From: Lentzea albida
GTDB lineage: Bacteria > Actinomycetota > Actinomycetes > Mycobacteriales > Pseudonocardiaceae
Length of the DNA stretch: 64,000 nucleotides
Direction: 5' to 3'
Assembly: GCF_900111005.1 (NCBI RefSeq)
Contig: NZ_FOFV01000004.1
Coordinates: 372,001-436,000 of the forward strand
Shown here: one piece after another, positions 19,991 to 33,504 of the stretch
Layout: the number at the start of each line of letters is the position of its first letter
Position numbering within the stretch: the first letter of the stretch is position 1
Translations under genes and position numbers: made by a program
Notes under the pieces: generated by a model
What the model was told of the DNA's origin: nothing
Databases searched by the model: none
Seen by the model: only the letters and a program-made list of their open reading frames with translations

Positions 19991-21088
19991 ATGCTCACAT
20001 CCACCCGGCGCGCGCTGGCGCCGGATCTCGCCCGCGGCGTGATGCTGCTGCTCATCGCACTGGCGCACGCACATATGTACCTGTCGCCGAAGGAAACGGG
20101 CTTCAGGTCGTACGCGCTCGACGGCAGCCCGCTCGACCTGGTCGTCACCGGACTCCAGGTGACCTTGGTCGACGGCCGGGCCATGCCGATGTTCGCCGCG
20201 TTGTTCGGCTACGGGTTCGTGCAGATCGCCGCAAGACGAGGCGATGACGCTCGGCGCGTGCTGCGGCGGCGCAGCGCGTGGCTGTTCGTGTTCGGGTGCG
20301 CCCACGCACTGCTGCTGTTCTTCGGCGACGTCCTCGCCGCGTACGGGCTGCTCGGCCTGGTCCTCGCCGGCGCGGTGCGGTGGAAGGACCGGTCGCTGCT
20401 GGTGTTCGCCGGACTGTGGCTGGCGGTGCACGGCGCGGCGCTCACGTTGGCGGGCCTGCGGATCGCGGAGTTCGGCGGCGCATCGGGACTGGCCTCGGCG
20501 ACGGATCCGGTGACCGCGATGATCGACCGGATCACGTTGTGGAGCGCGCTCACGCCGTTCCTGGTCATCGATCTGGTCGTGCCGTTCCTGCTCGGCGTGT
20601 GGGCGGCCAGGCGGAGGATGCTGATCGAGCCGCAGGAGCACCAGAAAGCTTTGCGCGCCATCACGTTCATCGGCATCGGCACGGCCGTCGCGGGCGGAAT
20701 CCCGTTGGCTCTCGTCGACACCGGACTCTGGAACGGCGCACCGGAGGTCACCCTCTACGTGCTGCACGGCCTGAGCGGAGTCGCCGGTGGCCTCGGTTAC
20801 GCCGCCCTCATGGGGCTGCTGGCCGTCCACCTCAGCCCGGGCCCGGTGGTCACAGCCCTCGCTGCCTGCGGCGAGAGGTCGATGACCTGCTACCTGCTGC
20901 AGTCCGTGGTGTTCGTGGCGGTGTTCGTGCCGTACGCCGGCGGACTCGGCACGGAACTGGGCACGGCCGCCGCGTCCGGCATCGCTGTGCTCACCTGGCT
21001 CGCGACCGTCGCGACCGCGGAGGCGTTGCGGCGCAACGACGTTCGCGGCCCGGCCGAGACGCTGCTGCGCAGGCTCGCCTACCGGTGA
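19991..21088 (+). CDS. DUF418 family membrane protein
   Basis: 365 residues from the ATG at 19991; an earlier open frame covers the operators and part of the TetR gene. There are about nine hydrophobic segments. The family signs are an RGVMLLLIALAHAHMYL first helix, the MPMFAALFGYGF motif, and the C-terminal ERSMTCYLLQSVVF. DUF418 proteins are integral membrane proteins of poorly known function, related to acyltransferase-3-like folds. Control by the adjacent TetR regulator is likely. Confidence 0.85.
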   Translation: MLTSTRRALAPDLARGVMLLLIALAHAHMYLSPKETGFRSYALDGSPLDLVVTGLQVTLVDGRAMPMFAALFGYGFVQIAARRGDDARRVLRRRSAWLFVFGCAHALLLFFGDVLAAYGLLGLVLAGAVRWKDRSLLVFAGLWLAVHGAALTLAGLRIAEFGGASGLASATDPVTAMIDRITLWSALTPFLVIDLVVPFLLGVWAARRRMLIEPQEHQKALRAITFIGIGTAVAGGIPLALVDTGLWNGAPEVTLYVLHGLSGVAGGLGYAALMGLLAVHLSPGPVVTALAACGERSMTCYLLQSVVFVAVFVPYAGGLGTELGTAAASGIAVLTWLATVATAEALRRNDVRGPAETLLRRLAYR

Positions 21089-21092
21089 AACG

Positions 21093-21131
21093 GGAACGGC
21101 CCCCGGAGCGGGAGGCTCCGGGGGCCGTTCC
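21093..21131. terminator. bidirectional terminator between DUF418 gene and rpoC
   Basis: A perfect 17-bp stem (GGAACGGCCCCCGGAGC with its complement) and a five-base loop. It lies between two convergent genes, four bases after one stop and 11 before the other, and should stop both transcripts. Confidence 0.85.
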
Positions 21132-21142
21132 AAGACAACCGA

Positions 21143-25039
<3,897 letters not shown>

Positions 25040-25090
25040 GTCTACTCTCTTCCCCTTTTTAGATCGGTGGCAAAAGGAGCTGGTCGGGAA

Positions 25091-25131
25091 GGCTGGGGAG
25101 CGCTACGCGGGAGGCATTGCGCTCCCCAGCC
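25091..25131 (-). other. hairpin between rpoB and rpoC
   Basis: Thirteen-base perfect arms (GGCTGGGGAGCGC with its complement) and a 15-base loop lie in the 102-base gap. No T-tract follows on the minus strand. It could be an mRNA processing or stability element, since full termination here would starve rpoC. Confidence 0.5.
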
Positions 25132-25141
25132 GGCGAGGTGA

Positions 25142-28100
25142 CTAGTTGACGACGTCGTCCACGGAGGGCGACTCGGACCTCGACAGGTTGATGCCGAGGT
25201 TCGCGGCCGCGCGCTCCAGGTCCTCGTCGTCGCCGTCGCGCATCTCGATCGCGGCACCGTCCGAAGACAGGACCTCGACGTTGAGGCAGAGCGACTGCAG
25301 CTCCTTGAGCAGCACCTTGAAGGACTCCGGGATACCGGGTTCCGGGATGTTCTCGCCCTTGACGATGGCCTCGTAGACCTTCACGCGGCCGAGCACGTCG
25401 TCGGACTTGATGGTGAGCAGCTCCTGCAGGGTGTATGCGGCGCCGTACGCCTGCATCGCCCAGCACTCCATCTCACCGAAGCGCTGACCACCGAACTGCG
25501 CCTTACCACCCAGCGGCTGCTGCGTGATCATCGAGTACGGGCCGGTCGAACGCGCGTGGATCTTGTCGTCCACCAGGTGCAGCAGCTTCAGGATGTACAT
25601 GTAGCCGACCGACACGGGGAACGGGTACGGCTCGCCGGAGCGACCGTCGAAGAGCTGCGCCTTGCCGTTCTCCTTGACCATCCGCTCGCCGTCGCGGTTC
25701 GGGATCGTCGAGCCGAGCAGGCCCGTGATCTCCTCTTCCTTGGCGCCGTCGAAGACGGGGGTCGCGGTCTTGGTGCCGGGCTCGACGTCGTACAGCTCCT
25801 CCGGCAGGTTCTTCGCCCAGTCCGGGTCGCCGTTGACGCTCCAGCCCTGCTTGGCGATCCACCCGAGGTGGGTCTCCAGCACCTGGCCGATGTTCATACG
25901 ACGCGGCACACCGTGGGTGTTCAGGATGATGTCGACCGGCGTGCCGTCCTCGAGGAACGGCATGTCCTCCGCGGGGAGGATCTTGCCGATGACGCCCTTG
26001 TTGCCGTGGCGGCCGGCGAGCTTGTCACCGTCCTGGATCTTGCGCTTCTGGGCCACGTAGACGCGGACGAGCTCGTTGACGCCCGGAGGCAGCTCGTCGT
26101 CGTCCTCACGGCTGAAGACGCGGATGCCGATGACCTTGCCGTACTCGCCGTGCGGCACCTTGAGCGAGGTGTCGCGGACCTCGCGCGCCTTCTCACCGAA
26201 GATCGCGCGGAGCAGGCGCTCCTCCGGCGTCAGCTCGGTCTCGCCCTTGGGCGTGACCTTGCCGACGAGGATGTCGCCCGGCTGCACCTCGGCACCGATG
26301 CGGATGATGCCGCGCTCGTCGAGGTCGGCCAGGACCTCCTCGGAGACGTTCGGGATGTCCCGGGTGATCTCCTCGGCGCCGAGCTTCGTGTCGCGGGCGT
26401 CGATCTCGTGCTCCTCGATGTGGATCGAGGTGAGAACGTCGTCCTGCACGAGGCGCTGCGACAGGATGATCGCGTCCTCGTAGTTGTGGCCTTCCCACGG
26501 CATGATCGCCACGAGCAGGTTCTTGCCGAGCGCCATCTCACCGTTCTCGGTGCACGGCCCGTCGGCCAGGACCTGGCCCTCCTGCACCCGGTCGCCCTCG
26601 TTCACGATGGGCTTCTGGTTGATGCAGGTGCCCTGGTTCGAGCGGCGGAACTTGTGCAGCGCGTAGGTGTTGCGCGCACCGTCGTCGGCCATGACGGTGA
26701 TGTAGTCGGCGGAGACCTCCTCGACGACACCCGTCTTCTTCGCGACGACGACGTCACCGGCGTCGACCGCGGCGCGCAGCTCCATGCCGGTGCCGACGAG
26801 CGGCGACTCGGAGCGGAGCAGCGGCACGGCCTGGCGCTGCATGTTCGCACCCATCAGGGCGCGGTTCGCGTCGTCGTGCTCGAGGAACGGGATCATGGCC
26901 GTCGCGGCCGACACCATCTGGCGCGGCGAGACGTCCATGTAGTCGACGTCGGTCGGGTCGATGAACTCGACCTCGCCGCCCTTCTTGCGGACCAGGACGC
27001 GGTCGTCGGTGAAGTTGCCCTCGTCGTCGGTCGGCGAGTTCGCCTGCGCCTTGACGAAGCGGTCTTCCTCGTCCGCGGTCAGGTAGTCGATCTGGTCGGT
27101 GACCCGGCCGTCGGTGACCTTGCGGTACGGCGTCTCGATGAAGCCGAACGGGTTGACCCGCGCGTAGCTCGAGAGCGAACCGATCAGACCGATGTTCGGG
27201 CCTTCCGGCGTCTCGATCGGGCACATGCGGCCGTAGTGCGACGGGTGGACGTCGCGGACCTCCATGCCGGCGCGCTCACGGGACAGACCACCGGGACCCA
27301 GCGCCGACAGGCGGCGCTTGTGGGTCAGACCCGCGAGCGGGTTGGTCTGGTCCATGAACTGCGAGAGCTGCGAGGTGCCGAAGAACTCCTTGATCGCCGC
27401 CACGACGGGACGGATGTTGATCAGGGTCTGCGGCGTGATGGCCTCGACGTCCTGCGTGGTCATGCGCTCGCGGACGACGCGCTCCATGCGGGACAGACCG
27501 ACGCGGATCTGGTTCTGGATCAGCTCGCCCACGGTGCGCAGACGGCGGTTGCCGAAGTGGTCGATGTCGTCGACCTCGACGGGCACGTCGCCACCGGCGG
27601 CGGCGTCCATGATCGTCTCACCGGCGTGCAGGCGGACGAGGTACTCGATCGTCGTGACGATGTCGTCCTCGGTCAGGACACCCGTGTTGATATCGGTGTC
27701 CAGGCCCAGCTTCTTGTTGACCTTGTAGCGGCCAACCTTCGCCAGGTCGTAGCGCTTGTCCTTGAAGAACAGGTTCTCCAGCAGGGCCTGCGCCGACTCC
27801 TTCGTGGGCGGCTCGCCCGGACGCAGCTTGCGGTAGATGTCGAGCAACGCCTCGTCGGTACCCGCGGTGTGGTCCTTCTCGAGCGTGGTCAGCAACGTCT
27901 CGCTGAACGCGAACCGCTCGCGGATCTGCTCCGTGCTCCAGCCCAGAGCCTTCAACAGCACCGTCACCGGCTGGCGACGCTTCCGGTCGATGCGGACACC
28001 GACGGTGTCGCGCTTGTCGACGTCGAACTCCAGCCAAGCACCCCGGGACGGGATGATCTTGACGCTGAAGACGTCCTTGTCGGTCGTCTTGTCGACCGCG

Positions 28101-28627
28101 GTGTCGTAGTACACACCGGGCGAACGCACGAGCTGAGAGACCACCACGCGCTCGGTGCCGTTGATGATGAACGTGCCCTTGTTCGTCATCATCGGGAAGT
28201 CACCCATGAACACCGTCTGGCTCTTGATCTCGCCAGTGGTGTGGTTGGTGAACTCCGCCGTGACGAACAGAGGTGCCGCGTACGTCATGTCCTTGTCCTT
28301 GCACTCTTCGGTCGAGGCCTTGACCTCGTCGAAGCGCGGGTCGGAGAAGGACAGTGACATGGAGCCGGAGAAGTCCTCGATCGGCGAGATCTCGTTGAGG
28401 ACCTCTTCGAGGCCGCCCGTCGGGGTCTCGTCACCGGCGTCGACGCGGCGCTGGAACCACGCCTCATCGCCGGTGAGCCACTCAAAGGACTGGATCTGCA
28501 GGTCAAGCAGGTTGGGCGTCGACAGCGGTTCGTGAATCTTCGCGAACGAGACCCGCTTCGGCGCTCCGGGGATCCCCGACGTGGAGTTGGTCGCAGCAGT
28601 GGCCTTGGTCGCGCGAGAGATCGCCAA
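25142..28627 (-). CDS. rpoB: DNA-directed RNA polymerase subunit beta
   Basis: 1161 residues from a TTG at 28625-28627 with GGAAGG upstream. It carries the rifampicin pocket ([18 protein letters not shown], then [13 protein letters not shown]), with Ser, His and Asp at the classical resistance positions still wild type. Two positions differ from the common Asn and Ser (see findings). The C-terminal hybrid-binding region KCYEAI-like segments and the end [14 protein letters not shown] are as expected. Co-transcribed with rpoC. Confidence 0.98.
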   Translation of the reverse strand: MAISRATKATAATNSTSGIPGAPKRVSFAKIHEPLSTPNLLDLQIQSFEWLTGDEAWFQRRVDAGDETPTGGLEEVLNEISPIEDFSGSMSLSFSDPRFDEVKASTEECKDKDMTYAAPLFVTAEFTNHTTGEIKSQTVFMGDFPMMTNKGTFIINGTERVVVSQLVRSPGVYYDTAVDKTTDKDVFSVKIIPSRGAWLEFDVDKRDTVGVRIDRKRRQPVTVLLKALGWSTEQIRERFAFSETLLTTLEKDHTAGTDEALLDIYRKLRPGEPPTKESAQALLENLFFKDKRYDLAKVGRYKVNKKLGLDTDINTGVLTEDDIVTTIEYLVRLHAGETIMDAAAGGDVPVEVDDIDHFGNRRLRTVGELIQNQIRVGLSRMERVVRERMTTQDVEAITPQTLINIRPVVAAIKEFFGTSQLSQFMDQTNPLAGLTHKRRLSALGPGGLSRERAGMEVRDVHPSHYGRMCPIETPEGPNIGLIGSLSSYARVNPFGFIETPYRKVTDGRVTDQIDYLTADEEDRFVKAQANSPTDDEGNFTDDRVLVRKKGGEVEFIDPTDVDYMDVSPRQMVSAATAMIPFLEHDDANRALMGANMQRQAVPLLRSESPLVGTGMELRAAVDAGDVVVAKKTGVVEEVSADYITVMADDGARNTYALHKFRRSNQGTCINQKPIVNEGDRVQEGQVLADGPCTENGEMALGKNLLVAIMPWEGHNYEDAIILSQRLVQDDVLTSIHIEEHEIDARDTKLGAEEITRDIPNVSEEVLADLDERGIIRIGAEVQPGDILVGKVTPKGETELTPEERLLRAIFGEKAREVRDTSLKVPHGEYGKVIGIRVFSREDDDELPPGVNELVRVYVAQKRKIQDGDKLAGRHGNKGVIGKILPAEDMPFLEDGTPVDIILNTHGVPRRMNIGQVLETHLGWIAKQGWSVNGDPDWAKNLPEELYDVEPGTKTATPVFDGAKEEEITGLLGSTIPNRDGERMVKENGKAQLFDGRSGEPYPFPVSVGYMYILKLLHLVDDKIHARSTGPYSMITQQPLGGKAQFGGQRFGEMECWAMQAYGAAYTLQELLTIKSDDVLGRVKVYEAIVKGENIPEPGIPESFKVLLKELQSLCLNVEVLSSDGAAIEMRDGDDEDLERAAANLGINLSRSESPSVDDVVN

Positions 28628-28653
28628 GATGCGTCCTTCCAGGGACAGGTAGC

Positions 28654-28682
28654 TGGCTAGAGCGAACTAGCACGGCTGTCAA
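28654..28682 (-). promoter_or_regulatory. possible rpoB promoter
   Basis: A perfect TTGACA (minus strand, 28677-28682) and TAGCCA (28654-28659) with a 17-base spacer lie 26 bases before the rpoB start codon. The -10 is weak. It would allow rpoBC expression independent of the mce operon and rplJL. Confidence 0.45.
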
Positions 28683-29320
28683 GGGTGCGGCGATGCCCGC
28701 ATAATCCACGCTCTCGGCGAAGGGCAAGCGGAAAATGGGCAGCGCAAAGGGGCAGTCTAGCCACGCGCACGGCGACTGTCGAGAGGCACCTGGAAGGACC
28801 CTCCTCTTGCTCACCGACAGAGTGACCCTGCATGAGCGTGCAGTCAAGATGTTGCGAACCGATCCACCCTCTGGATGGAGCGCCGTTTGCTTCTTTTCAC
28901 CCATTCAACCTGCACAAACACGTGTGCGGCCGTGTTGGTGGGAAGTTGGCGGCTTCAAGTGGGGTTGCAGAGCGCCACGAGAATCGGTGTGACTGAGATC
29001 ACGCGTGTCGGGGCTGGCGGAGGGGGTCTCATCGGTGCTTCTGGGGCTGGTGGGACGTCCTCACAGCGGTAGTTGATCTTAGGGGACGGGTGGGTGGTAC
29101 CCGCCACCGGCCTGGGCCAAACGACCGGGGTCTGCGGGGTGGTGGGGTGTCAGGGCTGCCGGGGACCGGCGGGTGGCGGGGCCGGCGTACTGCGAGCGCG
29201 TGAGAAGCGCCGGGGCCGAGGCTCGGCGGGGGTGCCGCGAGGCCCGCACCGCGGTGGGTGAGGCGTCGGGACGGCAAGCGCGAGGTGCCGCGGTGCTGCG
29301 AGGCGGGGGCGTCAGATGGG
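28683..29320. other. non-coding region upstream of rpoB
   Basis: No supported gene. The part nearest rpoB has ordinary composition and presumably holds leader or regulatory sequence. From about 29080 the sequence becomes very GC-rich and degenerate, leading into the tandem repeats. Confidence 0.55.
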
Positions 29321-29602
29321 TGCGCGAGGTGCCGCGGCGGGCCGAGGAGCGCAGCGGCAGGCGGGGGTGCGCGCAAGGTGCGGCGGCGGGCCGAAGAGCT
29401 CGGCGGCAGGTGGGGTGCCCGTCCCTGAGCGGGCGGGCCGAGGAGCGCTGGGCATGGACGGTGCGCCCGAGGTGCGGCGGCGGGCCGAGGAGCCGGCAGG
29501 TGGGGTGCGCCCTGAGTGGGCGAGCGGGCCGAGCGGCGCTCGACACGGGTGGCGTGCGCCCCAACAAGCGGCCGGGCCGAGCAGCGCTGCACGTGGGTGG
29601 GG
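29321..29602. repeat. degenerate ~47-bp tandem repeat, about six copies
   Basis: Units start with TGCGC or a variant at about 29321, 29368, 29416, 29462, 29506 and 29555, ending near 29602. Each carries a GGGCCGAGGAGCGC-like core (GGGCCGA at 29339, 29388, 29435, 29482, 29526, 29574) and a GCAGGTGGGG-like end. The spacing (44-49 bases) is not a multiple of three and no frame is conserved, so it is a non-coding minisatellite. Confidence 0.75.
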
Positions 29603-29645
29603 TGGGCGGCCGGGGTCCGCGGAGGCGGGTGCGGGCCGCGGGTGC

Positions 29646-29680
29646 CGGACCGGCCACCAGCCCTGGAGGTGGCCGGTCCG
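29646..29680 (-). terminator. hairpin terminator after the mce operon
   Basis: A perfect 13-bp stem (CGGACCGGCCACC with its complement) and a nine-base loop, 20 bases past the last gene of the mce operon. Confidence 0.7.
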
Positions 29681-29699
29681 CGTTCCCGGAACCGGCCCG

Positions 29700-30605
29700 T
29701 CAGCAGCCCTGGAGCTGCTGGTTCTGCTCCGCCGTCGCGCCGAACATCTCCATGTTGTCGATCTTCCAGCGGCCGCCGTCGTCGATCGTGCTCACGCGGA
29801 GCATGGCGGTGCCGCCGCCCGACTGGTTGTCGGTGGTGCGGGTGGTGACCTGGTCGGCGAAGACCAGGACGGTGGCGCGGTCGCCCTTGAGGGACGACAC
29901 GGCCGAGGAGACCACTCGGACGGTCACGACGAGCTTCTGCTGCGGCGCGACCTCCTTCACCGGGCCGAAGACGGCGTTGTACTGGCACAGGGCCTTGCCG
30001 GTGAGGAGTTCCCTCGCGGCCTTCTCGGTGGCCTCGACGTCGGCGAAGTTGTACGAGAACGACTTCTCGACGGCCTCGCGGACCTGGCCGTTCACCTCCG
30101 AGGTGGTGGCCGAGTCGACCAGGGCGGCGTCGTAGGACACCGAACGCGACTTCACCAGGAAGAACGTGCCCAGGCCGCCGAGCAGGACCGCCACCAGCAG
30201 CAGGGCGGCCGGGAGCAGCCAGCCGGGCCTCGCGGCCGGGGAGGACGGCTCGGCACCGGACTTCTCCCCCGCGGGCTCCTCCTCGACGACCTCGACGACC
30301 TCGGCGGGCTTCTCGTCAGCGGCGGCGGGAGCGGCCTTCTTCGCGGGCTTCGCGGTGGTGGACGGCTTCCAGTCGTCCGGCTCCGGCGCCTTGAGGTCCG
30401 GCTCGACGTCCGCCTTCTCGTCCGCGACGACGTCCTCGACCACCGGCTCGGCCACGACCTCGGGCTCGACGGCCGGTGCGGCGACAGGCTCGACGGCGGG
30501 GCCGGCGGGCGTGCGGCGGTTCAGGCCGGCCACCTTCGGGCGGCCTCCTGCCGGTGGCGTGGGGATGGGGCGGCGGCGGGGTGGAGGCACGTGCACTCGT
30601 TCCAA
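29700..30605 (-). CDS. Mce-associated membrane protein, second copy
   Basis: 301 residues from a TTG at 30603-30605; a GTG nine bases downstream is an alternative start. The N-terminal ~135 residues are a Pro/Ala/Glu-rich cytoplasmic region, then one membrane helix (about residues 128-152, GWLLPAALLLVAVLLGGLG) and an extracytoplasmic domain with an NTF2-like fold expected for Mam proteins. The only two cysteines lie in the extracytoplasmic part. Mam proteins stabilise Mce complexes. It is the last gene of the mce operon, 15 bases after the first Mam gene. Confidence 0.8.
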   Translation of the reverse strand: MERVHVPPPRRRPIPTPPAGGRPKVAGLNRRTPAGPAVEPVAAPAVEPEVVAEPVVEDVVADEKADVEPDLKAPEPDDWKPSTTAKPAKKAAPAAADEKPAEVVEVVEEEPAGEKSGAEPSSPAARPGWLLPAALLLVAVLLGGLGTFFLVKSRSVSYDAALVDSATTSEVNGQVREAVEKSFSYNFADVEATEKAARELLTGKALCQYNAVFGPVKEVAPQQKLVVTVRVVSSAVSSLKGDRATVLVFADQVTTRTTDNQSGGGTAMLRVSTIDDGGRWKIDNMEMFGATAEQNQQLQGC

Positions 30606-30620
30606 TCAGCTCTGGCCGAA

Positions 30621-31121
30621 TCAGACGCCTGACCGCAACGGGCCGAGCTGCGAGAGCTTCCAGCCGTCCTCGGTGCGGGTGAGCTTGGTCAGGTACCGGT
30701 TGATCTTGGTGACCTTCTGGCCGCCGTCGGGGACCACGGTGCTCTCGACCACGGCGATCATGGACGCGCTGCCGGCGCGGTCGTCGAGCTCGGTGATGGC
30801 CGCGTCGAGGACCTTGGAGGTCGTCACGGACTTGGCGTCGACCAGCTGCTTCTTGCGCGAGTCCTTGTCCCTGTCGATCTCGGCGCGCAGCTCGCCGGTG
30901 GACGAGTTGAGCCAGCGCTGCAGGTCCTCGTCGACCTTCTTGTAGTCGAGCGTCAGGAAGTTCGCGACGCCGACCTGGCCGGAGCGCAGGGCGTCGTCGC
31001 GCACCGAGGCGAACGACGACTCCGACGAGTTCGACGCCGAGTACCAGGCCACGCCCGCGTAGGCGGCGTAGCCGAACGTCAGCACCGCCAGCACCGCGGC
31101 GACCACCGTGAAGATCCGCAC
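30621..31121 (-). CDS. Mce-associated membrane protein, first copy
   Basis: 166 residues from the GTG at 31119-31121, which overlaps the mceF stop (TAGTG) and has GGAGGGG upstream. One N-terminal membrane helix (RIFTVVAAVLAVLTFGYAAY) is followed by an extracytoplasmic Mam domain of NTF2-like type. Longer in-frame sequence upstream lies inside mceF and is rejected. Position after mceF matches the mas genes of mycobacterial mce operons. Confidence 0.82.
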   Translation of the reverse strand: MRIFTVVAAVLAVLTFGYAAYAGVAWYSASNSSESSFASVRDDALRSGQVGVANFLTLDYKKVDEDLQRWLNSSTGELRAEIDRDKDSRKKQLVDAKSVTTSKVLDAAITELDDRAGSASMIAVVESTVVPDGGQKVTKINRYLTKLTRTEDGWKLSQLGPLRSGV

Positions 31122-32353
31122 TACTTCTTCCCCTCCGCGGGCAGCCCCAGCAGCTGGCCCAGCGACGTCAGCAACGGCACCTCCGGCACCGCGGCCTGGC
31201 CGGTCGGTTCCCGACCCGGCTGGGTCGTCGCGTTGCCGACCGGCGTCGTCGGCGTCCCACCGTACGGCGCGTTCTGCGAGCCTCGCACCGACGTCGCCGA
31301 CCCGCGCGCGAGGGCGCAGTACGCCTGCGTGTTCAGCGGCGCCGCCGACGTGTCCGCGCCGGTCCGGATGGTCGTGCCCTCGTAGCCAACGGTGCACGGC
31401 AGCGGGTCGAACACGTTCAGGGCCAGCCCGAAGTGCGCCTTGCCGTCCCCCGGCGCCACGGTGAAGCCTCCCGCCACGGCGATGGGGTACGTCACCGCGA
31501 TCTGCTCCAAACCGTCGCGCCTGGTCACGAGGATGTTCGAGGTCGTCAGCAGGTTCGCGAAGACCACGCCGAGGTTCGGCCCGCTCTCCTTCAGCAGCGC
31601 CGACACCTGCTCGGACGCCGGCGGCACCGCCACGATCAGCCGCCGCAGGTCGCCGTCGGAGGCCTTGAGCTGCTCGGCGAGCAGCCGCAGGTCACCGCTG
31701 AACGACCGGATCGCCCCGCCCGAGGCGGCCTGCGTGGCCAGCACGATCCGCCCGTCCTGGAGCAGCTGCGTCGTCTGCGGCAGGTGTTCGCGAGCCGCCG
31801 CCGTGAACGCCGCGGTGTTGTCGATCAGCACCTGCAGGTCGCCACCGGTGCCGCTGAACGCCGTGTGCAGCTCGTCCACCACGGTCCGCAGGGAGTCCGT
31901 CGGCACCGAGGAGGCGAACGAGTCCAGGTTGGACAGCAGTCCGTCGACGGGCGGCGGCGTGCGGGTCGAGGACCGCGGGATGACCGACCCGGCCTCCAGG
32001 TACGGGCCGTCGTCGCTCTTCGGCCGCAGGTCCACGTACTGCTCACCCACGGCCGAGCGGTTGGCCACCACGGCCTCCAGAGCGGAGGGCACGCGCGGCG
32101 CGTCCGCGTCCAGCTCCAGGTCGACCTCGATGCCGTCCGACGTCAGCCGCAGCTGCCCGACCCGTCCGATCGTCACGCCGCGATAGGTCACCTCGGCGTT
32201 GGAGAAGATGCCGCCGGAATCGGCGAGTTGCATCGTCACGACCGTCGACGACGACTTGAACAGACCGATGTAGGTCGCACTCACGTACGACACGCCCAGC
32301 AACGCGACCAGCACGAACGCGCCGATCTTGAGCTTCGTCGACCGCAGGATCAC
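31121..32353 (-). CDS. mceF: Mce family substrate-binding protein MceF-like
   Basis: 410 residues from the GTG at 32351-32353 (overlap with the mceE stop). One N-terminal membrane helix (about residues 8-28) precedes the MCE domain (~36-115, with VTYRGVTIGRVGQLRL), then a helical region that would build a periplasmic-type tunnel. The Pro/Thr-rich tail is low complexity. Sixth of six mce paralogues, which assemble into a hexamer-like lipid-shuttling needle. Confidence 0.88.
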   Translation of the reverse strand: MILRSTKLKIGAFVLVALLGVSYVSATYIGLFKSSSTVVTMQLADSGGIFSNAEVTYRGVTIGRVGQLRLTSDGIEVDLELDADAPRVPSALEAVVANRSAVGEQYVDLRPKSDDGPYLEAGSVIPRSSTRTPPPVDGLLSNLDSFASSVPTDSLRTVVDELHTAFSGTGGDLQVLIDNTAAFTAAAREHLPQTTQLLQDGRIVLATQAASGGAIRSFSGDLRLLAEQLKASDGDLRRLIVAVPPASEQVSALLKESGPNLGVVFANLLTTSNILVTRRDGLEQIAVTYPIAVAGGFTVAPGDGKAHFGLALNVFDPLPCTVGYEGTTIRTGADTSAAPLNTQAYCALARGSATSVRGSQNAPYGGTPTTPVGNATTQPGREPTGQAAVPEVPLLTSLGQLLGLPAEGKK

Positions 32354-33504
32354 TTGCGACCACCTCCCAGCAGCCCGCCGAGCAGGTCGCCCAGCCCGGA
32401 CCCGGTGCCCTGCCCGAGGTTCGGCAGCGGGATGTTCGGCAACGGGATGTTGGGCAGGGGCAGCGGCGTCCCCTGCGACGGGATCAGCGAGTCGACCGGC
32501 GACTGCCGCGACCGCCCGAGGTTGTCGAGCACGGTGCCGAGGTTCAGGTCGAGGTCCATGAACGCGTTGGTGTAGTCGCCCTTGATCCCGTCGAGCGCCT
32601 CGTCCGGGAACGGGTAGGTCAGCAGCAGCTCGAGCGACTTCGGCAGGTTCTGGCCCGACTGGGCGAGCTTCGTCAGCGTCGGCTGCAACGCCTTCAGCGA
32701 CGCCACGATGTCGTCACGGCTCTTGTTCACCGTGTCAGTCGCGACGTCCGAGAGCTTGTCCAGCGACTGGAGCAGCGTCACGAGCTGCGTCCGCTGCTCG
32801 GCCAGCACCTTCAGGCCGGGCTCCAGGTCCGTCAGCGCGACCGCGATCTTCTCGCGCTGCTGCGCCAGCGTTCCGGAGAGCCGGTTGAGGGAGTCGAGCG
32901 CGCGGACGATCTCCGCCTTGTGCTTGTCGAGCTCCCCGACGAACGTGTTGAGGTTGCCCAGCAACGAGCGGATCTCCTGCTCGTTGCCCGCCATCGCCGC
33001 GTTGAGCTCCTTGGTGATGTTCTGCAGCTGCGCGACACCACCACCGTTGAGCAGCATCGACAACGCCCCGAAGACCTCTTCGACCTCGGGGTTGCGGTTG
33101 GTCTTGTCCAGCGGGATCACGGCGTTGTCCGCCAGCGTGCCCGAGGCGTCCTTGGGCTTGCCCAGCTCCACGAACTTCTCGCCGAGCAACGCGGACTGGC
33201 GCAGCTTCGCGAACGCGTTGGCGGGCAGCCGCACGTCGCCGTTGACCAGCATGGTCACCTCGGCGGTCCAGCCGTCGGGGCCGAGATCGATCTTCTCGAC
33301 CCGTCCGACCGGCACGTCGTTGACCTTCACGCCGGCCTGCGGCACCAGGTCGAGAACGTCCTTGAACTGCGCCTTCACCGTGTACGGGTGGTCGCCGACG
33401 TCGGCGCCGCCGGGCAGCGGCATGTTGTAGACGCCGTCGAACCCGCCCGAGCCGCAGCCCGACACGAGCACCACCGCGGAGAGAACCAGAGCCAGCTTCC
33501 TCAC
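32350..33504 (-). CDS. mceE: Mce family lipoprotein MceE-like (LprN type)
   Basis: 384 residues from the GTG at 33502-33504. The signal peptide ends in LVSGC, so Cys17 should be lipidated; this is the defining trait of MceE. The MCE domain follows (about residues 40-120, with AGVKVNDVPVGRVEKIDL), then a long helical region. The Gly/Pro/Leu-rich C-terminal tail (PNIPLPNIPLPN) is repetitive. An upstream in-frame region overlaps mceD and is rejected. Confidence 0.88.
   Translation of the reverse strand: MRKLALVLSAVVLVSGCGSGGFDGVYNMPLPGGADVGDHPYTVKAQFKDVLDLVPQAGVKVNDVPVGRVEKIDLGPDGWTAEVTMLVNGDVRLPANAFAKLRQSALLGEKFVELGKPKDASGTLADNAVIPLDKTNRNPEVEEVFGALSMLLNGGGVAQLQNITKELNAAMAGNEQEIRSLLGNLNTFVGELDKHKAEIVRALDSLNRLSGTLAQQREKIAVALTDLEPGLKVLAEQRTQLVTLLQSLDKLSDVATDTVNKSRDDIVASLKALQPTLTKLAQSGQNLPKSLELLLTYPFPDEALDGIKGDYTNAFMDLDLNLGTVLDNLGRSRQSPVDSLIPSQGTPLPLPNIPLPNIPLPNLGQGTGSGLGDLLGGLLGGGRK

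Noticed and set aside
25556-28357. Long open frame antisense to rpoB
   Set aside because: Same high-GC antisense effect; the rpoB frame is conserved end to end.
29321-29602. CRISPR array
   Set aside because: Units are degenerate over their full length, with no conserved repeat and unique spacer pattern, and no cas genes nearby.
29079-29657. Open frames across the tandem repeats
   Set aside because: The repeat period is not a multiple of three and no frame is shared between units; codon use is extreme.
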